Part shown: in pieces, positions 1 to 8,428 of the stretch
Numbering within the stretch: position 1 is the stretch's first letter
How the letters are laid out: the number at the start of each line of letters is the position of its first letter
Assembly: GCF_013030985.1 (NCBI RefSeq)
Contig: NZ_WPYP01000001.1
Location: forward strand, 744,001-808,000
Direction of reading: 5' to 3'
Length of the DNA stretch: 64,000 nt
From: Ruegeria arenilitoris
Lineage (GTDB): Bacteria > Pseudomonadota > Alphaproteobacteria > Rhodobacterales > Rhodobacteraceae
The notes under the pieces: generated by a model
The model's database searches: none
Seen by the model: the letters and a program-made list of their open reading frames with translations, nothing else
Told to the model about the DNA's origin: nothing
Made by a program: the position numbers and the translations under genes

Positions 1-563
1 GGATCAAAAATCTCAACCGCCTGAAACAGGGTTGGCAGGCAGGCCGAGGCCAGAATGGCATCCGTCGAAATCTCATCCCCGGTAAACACCCGAATCTTGC
101 CGCTGCGCACACAGGTGGCACAGACATGCAAACGCGGGCCTTCGTCGGCGCAGATTTCATCGAAGTTGAACCGGTCCACCACCGGCTCCAGCGGGTTGCG
201 GTAAAACGGACCATAGGCATAGGGCGACACCAGCCGCGACCAGGCGTCCCCGACCGAAAACGGCAGAGAGTACTCCATCGCCTGTGCAATCTGCGCCGGC
301 TCTATGGCCTGCATCCAGTTAGCAAGACGCATGTCACCAACCGCACCCATCCGTTCCCACAGCCCATTCAGATTGGCGCGCGCACCGTCGCGCCCATCCC
401 GGACCATACCGGATTTGAAAGCCGCCCCATTGAGAGCACCTGCCGAGGTTCCGGTGATCGCCGCAACCTCGATATCTTCCTCATCCAGCAGCCGGTCGAG
501 AACACCCCAGGTGAACGCCCCATGCGCGCCCCCACCTTGCAGTGCCAGATTGATCCGTTTCAC
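1..563 (-). CDS. Patatin-like phospholipase (partial, C-terminus outside window)
   Basis: Serine acyl hydrolase of the patatin family; it would cleave acyl esters of lipids in the cytoplasm or at the membrane. The N-terminal 187 codons are present and the frame runs off the left edge. The oxyanion-hole glycine motif GGGAHG lies at residues 10-15 and the nucleophile elbow GTSAG at 38-42, with Ser40 as catalytic serine. The start is a GTG at 563, six bases after a perfect AGGAGG. It lies 15 bases downstream of bdhA on the same strand and is probably co-transcribed, which suggests a link to storage-polymer or lipid turnover (inference). The C-terminal catalytic Asp region cannot be checked fully. 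Confidence 0.9.
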   Translation of the reverse strand, partial: MKRINLALQGGGAHGAFTWGVLDRLLDEEDIEVAAITGTSAGALNGAAFKSGMVRDGRDGARANLNGLWERMGAVGDMRLANWMQAIEPAQIAQAMEYSLPFSVGDAWSRLVSPYAYGPFYRNPLEPVVDRFNFDEICADEGPRLHVCATCVRSGKIRVFTGDEISTDAILASACLPTLFQAVEIFD

Positions 564-578
564 CTTGGGCCTCCTAAA

Positions 579-1352
579 TCAAAGGGCCGTCCAGCCACCA
601 TCCACGGAAATCGTCGTACCCGTGATCTGCGCCGCCGCGTCAGAGCACAGGAACACTGTCGTACCACCCAGTTGCTCGACCGTTGCGAACTCTTTCGAGG
701 GTTGCCGCTCCAGCATGACGTTCTTGATCACGTCCTCGCGGCTCATGTCGTATTCCTTCATCGTGTCTGGGATCTGCGCCTCGACCAGCGGCGTCAGCAC
801 ATAGCCCGGGCAGATCGCGTTGCAGGTGATCGGCTCCTGCGCGGTTTCCAGTGCCACTGTCTTGGTCATCCCGACGACGCCATGTTTCGCCGCGATGTAG
901 GCCGCCTTGAAGGGTGATGCCGTCAGCCCGTGCGCCGAAGCGATATTCACGATCCGTCCCCAGCCGGCCGCGCGCATCATCGGCAGCGCCGCCGCCATGG
1001 TGTGATAGGCCGAGTTCATGTTGATCGCGATGATCGCGTCCCATTTGTCCACCGGGAACTGGTCGATCGGCGCGACGTGCTGAATGCCCGCGTTGTTCAC
1101 CAGAATGTCGCAAGCCCCCGCCTTTTCGATCAGCGCGCGGCACTCACCACCGACGGACATGTCCGCTTTGATGTAACGCGCCTTGGTGCCGGTCTCTTGC
1201 GAAATCTCGGCGGCCAGCGCGTGATCTTCCTCCCGGTCGGTGAACGAGTTCAGAACTACGTCGGCCCCGGCCTTCGCCAGCTCGCGTGCGACGCCCAAAC
1301 CGATCCCCGAATTCGACCCCGTGATGATCGCTGTTTTTCCCGAAAGGTTCAT
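579..1352 (-). CDS. bdhA: D-3-hydroxybutyrate dehydrogenase (SDR family)
   Basis: Short-chain dehydrogenase that interconverts 3-hydroxybutyrate and acetoacetate with NAD(H) in polyhydroxybutyrate and ketone-body metabolism. It has 257 residues, the usual length. The Rossmann motif TGSNSGIG is at 11-18, NNAG near residue 88, the active-site Ser in NIASAHG, and the YIAAK catalytic Tyr/Lys near 150-155. The C-terminus ISVDGGWTAL is typical of this subfamily. The ATG is preceded by a purine-rich GGGAGAGAG. The patatin gene follows 15 bases downstream. A terminator-containing unit lies 100 bases upstream on the same strand and could act as an attenuated leader. Confidence 0.93.
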   Translation of the reverse strand: MNLSGKTAIITGSNSGIGLGVARELAKAGADVVLNSFTDREEDHALAAEISQETGTKARYIKADMSVGGECRALIEKAGACDILVNNAGIQHVAPIDQFPVDKWDAIIAINMNSAYHTMAAALPMMRAAGWGRIVNIASAHGLTASPFKAAYIAAKHGVVGMTKTVALETAQEPITCNAICPGYVLTPLVEAQIPDTMKEYDMSREDVIKNVMLERQPSKEFATVEQLGGTTVFLCSDAAAQITGTTISVDGGWTAL

Positions 1353-1454
1353 GGGCTCTCTCCCTCAAAATCTGTTTCCCGCGCACAGTGCCATGCTGCA
1401 TCTGCAAAGAAAACGGGGAAACATCCGGGTTTCGAAATCACATGAAAGTATGCC

Positions 1455-1483
1455 AAAAAAAACGCCCGCGCGAGGCGGGCGTT
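1455..1483 (-). terminator. Rho-independent terminator (orphan, leftward)
   Basis: A 9-bp perfect stem AACGCCCGC/GCGGGCGTT (1461-1469 with 1475-1483, 5-nt loop) is followed on the minus strand by six further U residues (1460-1455). On the plus strand there is no U-tract, so it works leftward. Confidence 0.8.
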
Positions 1484-1530
1484 AAGTTATTGAGGCAGGT
1501 TTCATACAGGCAAGAAACCTATCGAGCAGT
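1455..1530 (-). ncRNA. Candidate small RNA or attenuated leader upstream of bdhA
   Basis: About 76 nt predicted from a promoter (-10 at 1537-1542) to an intrinsic terminator (1455-1483), reading leftward. The RNA has two hairpins: a perfect 7-bp stem AGGTTTC/GAAACCT (1514-1520 with 1497-1503, 10-nt loop), then the terminator stem. No protein gene on this strand ends here, so the terminator is an orphan. A 7-codon frame, ATG at 1505 to TAA at 1482, lies between the hairpins and could be a leader peptide. It may be a free sRNA or a premature-termination leader of bdhA, whose start is 100 bases further on. Not matched to any known family. Confidence 0.5.
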
Positions 1531-1536
1531 GCATCC

Positions 1537-1565
1537 TTTATACGCAATTCCCTGCCTTCGTCCAA
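1537..1565 (-). promoter_or_regulatory. Sigma-70-type promoter for the candidate sRNA
   Basis: On the minus strand, TTGGAC (1565-1560) and TATAAA (1542-1537) are separated by exactly 17 bases. This is close to the housekeeping consensus and unusually good for a G+C-rich alphaproteobacterium. The predicted start is near A1530. Confidence 0.55.
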
Positions 1566-1644
1566 GCTAAAAGTTTGAAAATAAGAAAAATCATCGGTAC
1601 GGTGAATCCCAACAAAATAAGGCCAGAGCAGGATTGTTTCCAAA

Positions 1645-3459
1645 ATGCGCCCCGATTTTCTACGCCCCGTTCGCCCAGTGATTGCGGGAATCGCTACTGT
1701 TTTTGCCGCCACAATTGCTGATGCAGAATCGACCCATGGCATAGCTATGTACGGGGACCCTGCCCTACCACCGGATTTTGTGTCTCTGCCCTACGCCAAC
1801 CCCGAGGCGCCGAAAGGTGGCAAAGTTGTTTTCGGAAATACCGGCGGCTTCAACAGCCTGAACCCCTTCGTGCAGAAAGGCACCGCGCCCTGGCAGCTGC
1901 GGTTCTGGACGCATGAAAGTCTGATGGGCCGGTCCTGGGACGAACCTTTCACTCTTTACGGGTTGTTAGCCGAATCAGTTGAGACCGCGCCCGACCGGTC
2001 CTGGGTCGAATTCACCCTGCGCGAAAACGCCCGGTTTTCGGATGGCAGCCCGGTTACCGTGGACGATGTCATCTGGTCATATCAGACGCTGGGCACCGAA
2101 GGGCATCTGCGCTATCGCGGGTTGTGGGGCAAGATCGACAGCATAGAACAGACCGGGCCGCGCACGGTGCGGATCACCTTCAACGAACCGGACCGTGAGC
2201 TGGCGTTGATCGCCGGCCTCCGCCCGATCCTGCAAAAAGCGCAGTGGGAAGGGAAAGATTTCGCCAATGCGTCGCTACACGATGTTCCCCTCGGATCGGG
2301 GCCTTATGTGGTCGATGATTACGAGGCCGGACGCTTTGTGACCCTGCGGCGGAACCCCGACTATTGGGGCGCCGATATCCCGTTTCGGCGCGGCACCATG
2401 AACCTCGATGAGATGCGGATCGAGTTCTACGGCGATGGCACCGTTCTGTTCGAGGCGTTCAAGGCTGGCGAACTGACCGCAGTGCGTGAATTCAATGCCG
2501 ACAAATGGGACACCCAATACAGCTTCCCCGCCGTACAACGCGGCGATGTGATCAAAACAGAGATTCCACATGGCAAACCTTCGGGCATGACCGGGTTCGT
2601 GATGAACACGCGCAAAGCCCCCTTCGACGACTGGCGCGTGCGCGAAGCGCTGCTGCTGGCGTTCAACTTCGAATACATCAACGATACGATCACCGGCGGC
2701 GCACAGCCCCGGATCACTTCGTATTTCTCGGGGTCCGATCTGGGTATGCAGCCCGGCCCCGCCACCGGCCGCGTTGCCGAGTTGCTGCAGCCCTATGCCG
2801 GCGACCTGCCACCAGATGCGCTGGAGGGCTACGCGCTGCCCGTGGGGGACGGCTCGGCCCGCAACCGTTCCAATATCCGTAAGGCCAACAAACTGCTGTC
2901 CGAGGCGGGCTGGACTGTTCAGGACGGCGTGCTGCGCAATCAGAACGGCGAAGACTTCTCGATCACCGTCCTGCTGCAACAGGGGGACACCGAAAGCCAA
3001 ACGGCCATTGAGATCTATACCCGAGCGCTGGAACGCCTGGGCATTCAGGTCAACGTTGAACAGGTGGACAGCGCCCAATTCACCGGTCGCACTGCCGAAC
3101 AGGATTTCGACATGACCTTCTTCCGCCGTGCTCTGTCCCTGTCGCCGGGCAATGAGCAGCGCCTGTACTGGGGCAGCGAAAACGCCGACACACCGGGCAC
3201 GCGCAACCTGATGGGGGTTGCCTCTCCGGCAGTGGACGGACTGATCGATGCGATGCTGGCCTCGGAGAGCCACGAAGACTTCGTAGCCGCCACCCGCGCG
3301 CTGGACCGGGTTCTGACCGCCGGGCGCTATGTTATTCCGATCTGGAATTTCGACGTCGGGCGCATTGCCCATGCCAAAGAGCTGAAGCAGCCCAAAACCG
3401 TGCCGATCTACGGTGATGGGCCGGAATATATGCCGCAGGTTTGGTGGTACGAAGAGTGA
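1645..3459 (+). CDS. ABC transporter periplasmic binding protein, family 5 (YejA/oligopeptide type)
   Basis: Extracellular solute-binding protein of the peptide/opine/nickel family, closest in feel to YejA, the binding protein of the microcin C/oligopeptide importer. It has 604 residues, with a probable Sec signal peptide over about residues 1-28 (hydrophobic GIATVFAAT, then ADA-E cleavage). Family marks include GGKVVFG near 58, FTLRENARFSDGSPVT near 125, and SGPYVV near 220. No permease or ATPase gene is adjacent: the next genes are an unrelated small protein 540 bases downstream and bdhA on the other strand, so the partner transporter must be elsewhere. The substrate is inferred from family only. 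Confidence 0.88.
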   Translation: MRPDFLRPVRPVIAGIATVFAATIADAESTHGIAMYGDPALPPDFVSLPYANPEAPKGGKVVFGNTGGFNSLNPFVQKGTAPWQLRFWTHESLMGRSWDEPFTLYGLLAESVETAPDRSWVEFTLRENARFSDGSPVTVDDVIWSYQTLGTEGHLRYRGLWGKIDSIEQTGPRTVRITFNEPDRELALIAGLRPILQKAQWEGKDFANASLHDVPLGSGPYVVDDYEAGRFVTLRRNPDYWGADIPFRRGTMNLDEMRIEFYGDGTVLFEAFKAGELTAVREFNADKWDTQYSFPAVQRGDVIKTEIPHGKPSGMTGFVMNTRKAPFDDWRVREALLLAFNFEYINDTITGGAQPRITSYFSGSDLGMQPGPATGRVAELLQPYAGDLPPDALEGYALPVGDGSARNRSNIRKANKLLSEAGWTVQDGVLRNQNGEDFSITVLLQQGDTESQTAIEIYTRALERLGIQVNVEQVDSAQFTGRTAEQDFDMTFFRRALSLSPGNEQRLYWGSENADTPGTRNLMGVASPAVDGLIDAMLASESHEDFVAATRALDRVLTAGRYVIPIWNFDVGRIAHAKELKQPKTVPIYGDGPEYMPQVWWYEE

Positions 3460-3999
3460 CCATTTCGGGCTGATCGTCTGCGAAATACGCCACAGGACCT
3501 TCAACACGAAGATGTCTTTCACCCGCAGGTTTAAACCGGATGAAATGCCATGCCAAATGGTCGCACCCTTCGGCGGATTTCGGCACACGCGCAAATCACA
3601 ACCATATATAGCGCAGACATAACTCAACCTACGCTACATACAGTGAAAACACCCATTTCCAGCGAAAGTCGGAAAAATAACCACAAGGGGCTTTACGGAT
3701 CGCACCTCAACGAGGTAGCCTATCTGTATTTAGACGCACCGTTTGATCAGATTATTACTGATAAATTCGTTAGATAGCTGATCTTTCGACGCGTCCTACC
3801 TGAGTTTTGCGGACCGGCCTCCACTCACTCACACCTCAGGTCCGTAGGCCCGTCGCGCGATCAGCGTGACGGGCCTCTTTGACCTTACGTAAGATCAAAC
3901 CAGGTGCGACATTTTGTCATGCACGCCGACTCTGGTGCCCTCCGTACCCTGATGTAAGGGCCGAGCAGCCGTGAAACCCGAATTACGGATAGCTGACAA
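3460..3999. other. 540-base intergenic region with a structured 3' part
   Basis: No convincing gene is seen. The central part (3600-3780) is A+T-richer than the surroundings and holds a 75-codon frame (3550-3777) without a ribosome site or recognisable protein. From 3798 there are nested inverted repeats. ACCTGAG (3798-3804) pairs with CTCAGGT (3835-3841); alternatively CGGACC (3810-3815) pairs with GGTCCG (3839-3844). These two stems are mutually exclusive. A terminator-like hairpin follows. This could be the 3' part of a small RNA, a long 3' UTR of the binding-protein gene, or an attenuator. Confidence 0.4.
3846..3880 (+). terminator. Strong hairpin, probable terminator
   Basis: A 13-bp stem from 3846 to 3876, AGGCCCGTCGCGC paired with GCGTGACGGGCCT (one G-U), closes a GATCA loop and is followed by CTTTG. 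The U-tract is short. It sits 390 bases after the binding-protein gene and 120 bases before the next gene, so it may end an unannotated transcript. Confidence 0.55.
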
Positions 4000-4236
4000 A
4001 TGTTGAACTGGACTGACCTGACGCAAGACTGGGACGCTATGTATTCACGCGCAAAACGGCGTTTTCCGAACCTGCGCGATCAGGACAAGGTGCGGCTGTG
4101 CAAAGACCGCAAAGGGTTCGAAGCATACTTGGCCGAACGCCACCACCTGACCGTGAATGAAGCACACGAAGAGCTTGAGGATTTTCTGTTCACCGAAGGC
4201 CTGAACCGCGAGTTCAGCCGGTCTTTAAGCAAGTGA
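4000..4236 (+). CDS. Small conserved hypothetical protein (possibly CsbD-like)
   Basis: 78-residue soluble charged protein, rich in Arg/Lys and Glu/Asp, with Trp at positions 4 and 11. The N-terminal spacing (NWTDLTQDWDAM) recalls the start of CsbD/YjbJ stress proteins, but the rest does not clearly match, so the function is unknown. The ATG at 4000 has only a weak GGA 12 bases upstream. The 3' end overlaps by 12 bases the end of the convergent XRE-cupin gene. Confidence 0.6.
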   Translation: MLNWTDLTQDWDAMYSRAKRRFPNLRDQDKVRLCKDRKGFEAYLAERHHLTVNEAHEELEDFLFTEGLNREFSRSLSK

Positions 4237-4848
4237 CGTGACCCAGAGGATCATCGCATCCTCGTCACTGACCGAAATAACGTTGTGCCCCATGCTGCCG
4301 TCGTAATAAGCGCTGTCCCCCCGACGCATTTCGACGGGTTCGTAGAACTCGGTATAAAGCTGGACCACCCCCGTCAGCACATACAGGAATTCTTCGCCAT
4401 CGTGGCGCACCCAGCCGTCAAACTCATCCATTGACCGCGCGCGCACGCGGGCGCGATAGGGCAGCATCTGCTTTTTCGTCAGGTTTTCGGCCAGAAGTTC
4501 ATGTTCATACGTCGCGGTAGGATGTGCGGCCCCTTCACCCATCCGCGTCACCGCCATACGCCCGATTACCTGATCGCGTTGCGGCGGTGTGAACAGCTGC
4601 GGCACCGAAATCTCCAACCCGATCGCCAGCTTTTTCAGCGCGTCATAGGTGGGCGACATCTGCCCGTTTTCGATCTTGCTGAGGGTCGAACGTGCAAGCC
4701 CCGCCTGTGTGGCCGCCTGTTCCAGCGTCCAGTTCCGCGCCTTGCGCAATTGGCGCACGCGTGCGCCCAGATCAAGCGGTTCAAGCTCGGCATGGTTGCC
4801 CGAGTCCCGCGCGATGCGGATCAGGGAAGGTTGTTCGTTGGTGCTCAT
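4225..4848 (-). CDS. XRE-family transcriptional regulator with C-terminal cupin domain
   Basis: DNA-binding regulator of 207 residues. An HTH_3 domain lies near residues 27-80 (RQLRKARNWTLEQAA, then ARSTLSKIENGQMSPTYDAL), followed by a cupin sensor domain (GEEFLYVLTGVVQLY, then RRGDSAYYDGSMGHN). This architecture (PuuR/SutR-like) usually binds an operator near its own promoter and senses a small molecule through the cupin. The ATG at 4848, reading MSTNEQ, is preferred because AGAG lies upstream; the frame is open further up to 4941 but that would run into the divergent gene. It is divergent from the acyl-CoA synthetase gene (65-base gap) and may control it (inference). Confidence 0.85.
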   Translation of the reverse strand: MSTNEQPSLIRIARDSGNHAELEPLDLGARVRQLRKARNWTLEQAATQAGLARSTLSKIENGQMSPTYDALKKLAIGLEISVPQLFTPPQRDQVIGRMAVTRMGEGAAHPTATYEHELLAENLTKKQMLPYRARVRARSMDEFDGWVRHDGEEFLYVLTGVVQLYTEFYEPVEMRRGDSAYYDGSMGHNVISVSDEDAMILWVTSLA

Positions 4849-4913
4849 GTGCAACTCTATAGGCCCAGCCCGTCCCGCTTGCAACGCGCCAGGCACCAAG
4901 GTAGCCAGTTGCC

Positions 4914-6431
4914 ATGCTGTCTGTTTTTGATCAGGGGCCACCTTCGCCCTGCCCTGCGCCCTTCAATCTGGCCGCTCATGTGCTGCGCCGAACGGATGAT
5001 GATCCGGAGAAGATAGCGTTGTCTGTGCTGCGTACCGACGGTGCCGAGGACTGGACCTATCGCGCGCTCAGATCCGCCATTCTGGGCACCGCCACAGGTC
5101 TGCTGCGCGCGGGGTTGAAACCGGGTGACATTGCGTTGATGCGGTTGGGGAACACAGTCGATTTCCCGATTGCCTATCTTGGGGCGATTGCGGTCGGGAT
5201 CGTGCCCGTCCCGACATCCTCGCAACTGACCGAGCCGGAAACCGAACGCATGATTGCGGATCTGCAACCGGCCGCCATTCTGCGGGACCCGGCCGTCGCC
5301 TGCGCACCGCACCCTCTGCAGATCACGTTGTCCGAGCTGACCGCAATGCGCACCCTGCCCCCGGCCGAGTTTCAGATGGGCGACCCCGAGCGGCTGGCCT
5401 ATGTCGTCTATACCTCGGGCACGTCCGGCAAACCGCGCGCGGTGGCCCATGCCCATCGCGCGATTTGGGCGCGTCAGATGATGGTGGATGGCTGGTACGG
5501 GCTGCGGGATACGGATCGCCTGTGCCATGCAGGCGCGTTCAACTGGACCTATACACTGGGCACCGGGTTGATGGATCCCTGGACCATTGGCGCAACTGCC
5601 CTGATCCCCGAACCGGGAACCGATCCGGACGCCCTGCCCGCCCTACTGCAGCAACACCGCGCGACAATCTTTGCTGCTGCCCCCGGCGTGTTTCGTAAAT
5701 TGCTGAAAACGTCAGAGGACATGCACCTGCCCACGCTCCGCCACGGCCTCTGCGCGGGCGAGAAACTGTCGCGGCACCTGCACGCGCAATGGGCCGAGGT
5801 GACGGAAACCGAACTCTACGAAGCCTACGGCATGTCCGAATGCTCCACCTTCATCTCGTCCAGCCCGACCCATCCAGCGCGGGGCGAGTCATTGGGACAG
5901 CCGCAACCGGGTCGCAGGGTGGCGATCCTTGGGCCCGATGGACCTGTGCCGCAGGGCCAGGAAGGCACCATTGCCATTCACCGCTCTGATCCTGGCCTGA
6001 TGCTGACCTATCTGAACGCGCCGGACGAAGCCGAAGCACGGATGCAGGGCGATTGGTTCCTGACCGGCGACCAAGGTGCGATGGCCGTCGATGGGCAGAT
6101 CACTTATCTGGGCCGCGACGATGACATGATGAATGCGGGCGGCTACCGCGTCTCACCGGTCGAGGTCGAGGCCACCTTGTCCAAATTCCCCGGCATCACG
6201 CAGGTCGGCGCAGCCGCGGTTGAGGTCAAACAGGACACATTTGTGATAGCTGCCTTCTATACCGGGCCGGAAAAGCTGGACGACGGTGCCCTGCAAACCT
6301 ATGTGGAGGCAAATCTGGCGCGGTACAAACAACCACGTGCCTTCATTCACCTGCCTGAACTGCCAACCGGCGGCAACGGCAAACTCCTGCGCCGGGCGCT
6401 GCCGGCCTATTTCAAGGCGACCACACCATGA
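4914..6431 (+). CDS. AMP-dependent acyl-CoA synthetase/ligase
   Basis: ANL-superfamily enzyme of 505 residues that activates a carboxylic acid via an acyl-adenylate and transfers it to CoA. The phosphate-binding loop YTSGTSGKPRAVAHAH is near 164-179, the adenylate motif YEAYGMSE near 302, the hinge region GRDDDMMNAGGYRVSP near 402, and the catalytic Lys in GNGKLLRRA near the C-terminus. It resembles benzoate/4-hydroxybutyrate-type ligases more than acetyl-CoA synthetase, but the substrate cannot be read from sequence. Its stop overlaps the start of the DsbA-like gene by ATGA, so the two are translationally coupled. The divergent XRE-cupin gene is a candidate regulator. Confidence 0.88.
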   Translation: MLSVFDQGPPSPCPAPFNLAAHVLRRTDDDPEKIALSVLRTDGAEDWTYRALRSAILGTATGLLRAGLKPGDIALMRLGNTVDFPIAYLGAIAVGIVPVPTSSQLTEPETERMIADLQPAAILRDPAVACAPHPLQITLSELTAMRTLPPAEFQMGDPERLAYVVYTSGTSGKPRAVAHAHRAIWARQMMVDGWYGLRDTDRLCHAGAFNWTYTLGTGLMDPWTIGATALIPEPGTDPDALPALLQQHRATIFAAAPGVFRKLLKTSEDMHLPTLRHGLCAGEKLSRHLHAQWAEVTETELYEAYGMSECSTFISSSPTHPARGESLGQPQPGRRVAILGPDGPVPQGQEGTIAIHRSDPGLMLTYLNAPDEAEARMQGDWFLTGDQGAMAVDGQITYLGRDDDMMNAGGYRVSPVEVEATLSKFPGITQVGAAAVEVKQDTFVIAAFYTGPEKLDDGALQTYVEANLARYKQPRAFIHLPELPTGGNGKLLRRALPAYFKATTP

Positions 6432-7087
6432 CCCAGACCGTCAAACTCGACATCATGTCCGACCCGATCTGTCCATGGTGCTATATCGGCAAAACCCATC
6501 TGGACAAGGCACTGGCCGCGATCCCGGATCATCCGATGGTGATCGAATGGCACCCATTCCAGCTGAACCCAGACATGCCGGACGAAGGAATGGATCGGCG
6601 CGAGTATCTGGAGCGCAAATTCGGCGGCAAGGACGGGGCCGTGCAGGCCTATGCGCCGGTGGTTGAACACGCTGAGAAAGCCGGGCTGAGCATCGATTTC
6701 GAAGGCATGAAACGCACCCCCAACACGCTGGACGCCCATCGCCTGATCCACTGGGCCGGGATCGAGGGTAAGCAGAACGAGGTCGTGGACGCCCTGTTCG
6801 ACGCCTATTTCGTGCAGGCCCGCGATATCGGTGACCATGAGGTTCTGGCCGATATCGCCGACGGTGCCGGCATGGACGCTGCCGTGGTGCTGAAACTGTT
6901 GAAATCCGACGCCGACCGCGAGGACATCCGCAATCGCGACAGCCATTCGCGTCAGATGGGCGTCAATTCGGTGCCGACCTTCATTGTGGCCAACCAGCAC
7001 GCTGTTCCTGGTGCGCAACCGCCTGAAATGTGGGAAAAAGTGATCGGCGAGATCATGTCTCAACTTGAGGCCTCCCCTGCAAATTAG
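6428..7087 (+). CDS. DsbA-family oxidoreductase (FrnE-like)
   Basis: Thioredoxin-fold protein of 219 residues. The redox motif C15-P-W-C18 is followed by YIGK, the signature of the FrnE/2-hydroxychromene-2-carboxylate isomerase branch. The cis-Pro loop NSVPTFIV lies near 178. No signal peptide is visible, so it is probably a cytoplasmic disulfide oxidoreductase or isomerase. It starts within the stop codon of the acyl-CoA ligase gene (four-base overlap), which suggests the pair acts in one pathway, though no particular substrate is indicated. Confidence 0.88.
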   Translation: MTQTVKLDIMSDPICPWCYIGKTHLDKALAAIPDHPMVIEWHPFQLNPDMPDEGMDRREYLERKFGGKDGAVQAYAPVVEHAEKAGLSIDFEGMKRTPNTLDAHRLIHWAGIEGKQNEVVDALFDAYFVQARDIGDHEVLADIADGAGMDAAVVLKLLKSDADREDIRNRDSHSRQMGVNSVPTFIVANQHAVPGAQPPEMWEKVIGEIMSQLEASPAN

Positions 7088-7162
7088 CACAGAGGTCTGT
7101 GCGCATTGATGCCTAGCGCCGCCTGACATGTCGTGATAGCGCGGTCAGGTCAGGAGGGCGCA

Positions 7163-8371
7163 ATGACCAATCGCATGTCAAAAGGTGAGTTCATCGCACT
7201 TGTCGCAATGATGTTTGCGACGATCGCGTTCTCTATCGATTCGATGCTGCCCGCCCTACCCGAAATCGGCGCGCAGCTCAGCCCCGATGACATCAACCGG
7301 GCGCAACTGATCCTGACCTCTTTCGTACTGGGCATGGGGATCGGCACGTTCTTCATGGGGCCTCTGTCCGACGCGTTTGGACGCAAGCCAGTGATCTTTG
7401 TCGGCTCGGCTTTGTACATTGTGTCCGCTGCCATTGCCTGGGCCAGTTCCTCGCTAGAGCTGCTTCTGATTGCGCGGGTCGCGCAGGGCGTCGGCTGTGC
7501 CGCGCCGCGCGTTGTAGCCATGGCGATTATTCGGGACCTGTACTCGGGTCGTGAAATGGCGCGGATCGTATCCATCGCCATGATGATCTTTACGCTGGTG
7601 CCTGCGGTGGCGCCCATGCTGGGGGCCGGGATGATCGCTCTGACAGGGTGGCGCGGTATCTTTGTGTCGTTCATGCTGTTCTCACTGATCACCATTGTCT
7701 GGATGGGCCTGCGCCTGCCGGAATCCCTGAAACCCGAGAACCGCAGGCCATTGCGCCTGCCCCTGATGGTCTCTTCCGCGCGCGAGATGTTTACACACCC
7801 CACTGTCCGGGTTTCGATTTTCGTGCAGACCCTCTGTCTGGGAATGCTGTTCACCACGCTGACCATGGTGCAGCCGGTCTATGACGTGATTCACGACAGC
7901 GCCGACAGCTTTCCCTTCTGGTTCGGTTTCGTGGCCCTGATGTCCGGGTCCGCCAGCCTGCTGAACGCGGCGCTGGTGATCCGCGTGGGGATGCGGCGGC
8001 TGGTGACCTGGGCATTGGGCGCGCAGATCGTCATCACCATCGGCGTCATCAGCTTGAACGCGATGCCCCTGTCACCGAACCTGTCCTTTGCGGTGTTCGT
8101 GTTCTGGCAGACCTCGATCTTTTTCATGGCGGGCATGACGATGGGCAACCTGAACGCCATCGCGATGGAACCGATGGGCCATATCGCTGGCATGGCGGCC
8201 TCGGTCATCGGTGCGGTCTCGACCGTTCTGGCCGCTGCCATCGCAGCCCCCATAGGGTTGCTGTTCGATGGCTCGCTGACGCCGCTGACCACCGGCATTC
8301 TGGTCATGAGCGTGACCGGCTTTGGCCTGATGCTGCATATGGGCCGGATCGAAGACAGACTGCCCGCCTGA
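7163..8371 (+). CDS. MFS transporter, Bcr/CflA drug-resistance type
   Basis: Inner-membrane proton-driven exporter of 402 residues with about 12 hydrophobic segments. The loop 2-3 motif GPLSDAFGRKPVI is the classic MFS motif A. The first helix (STMLPALPEI-like, here SMLPALPEI) and the ARVAQGVGCAAPRV segment match the Bcr/CflA group. The ATG at 7163 (MTNRMSKG) follows GGAGGG at ideal spacing, so the longer open frame from 7133 is rejected. It stands alone between the DsbA-like gene and the TPR gene. The substrate is unknown. Confidence 0.88.
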   Translation: MTNRMSKGEFIALVAMMFATIAFSIDSMLPALPEIGAQLSPDDINRAQLILTSFVLGMGIGTFFMGPLSDAFGRKPVIFVGSALYIVSAAIAWASSSLELLLIARVAQGVGCAAPRVVAMAIIRDLYSGREMARIVSIAMMIFTLVPAVAPMLGAGMIALTGWRGIFVSFMLFSLITIVWMGLRLPESLKPENRRPLRLPLMVSSAREMFTHPTVRVSIFVQTLCLGMLFTTLTMVQPVYDVIHDSADSFPFWFGFVALMSGSASLLNAALVIRVGMRRLVTWALGAQIVITIGVISLNAMPLSPNLSFAVFVFWQTSIFFMAGMTMGNLNAIAMEPMGHIAGMAASVIGAVSTVLAAAIAAPIGLLFDGSLTPLTTGILVMSVTGFGLMLHMGRIEDRLPA

Positions 8372-8428
8372 CCTGTGCAGACAGTGCGAATCCCGCTAAC
8401 CTTCCCTTGATCCGAGGGGAGGTTTTCA

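Noticed and set aside
2275..3627. 450-codon open frame antisense to the binding-protein gene
   Set aside because: High G+C in third positions opens antisense frames; no recognisable protein, no ribosome site, and the sense frame is a clear family member.
3550..3777. 75-codon frame in the gap after the binding protein
   Set aside because: No ribosome site, no recognisable motif, mixed composition; kept only as a note on the intergenic region.
4849..4941. Longer N-terminus for the XRE-cupin regulator
   Set aside because: It would overlap the start of the divergent acyl-CoA ligase gene and lacks a ribosome site; the ATG at 4848 fits better.
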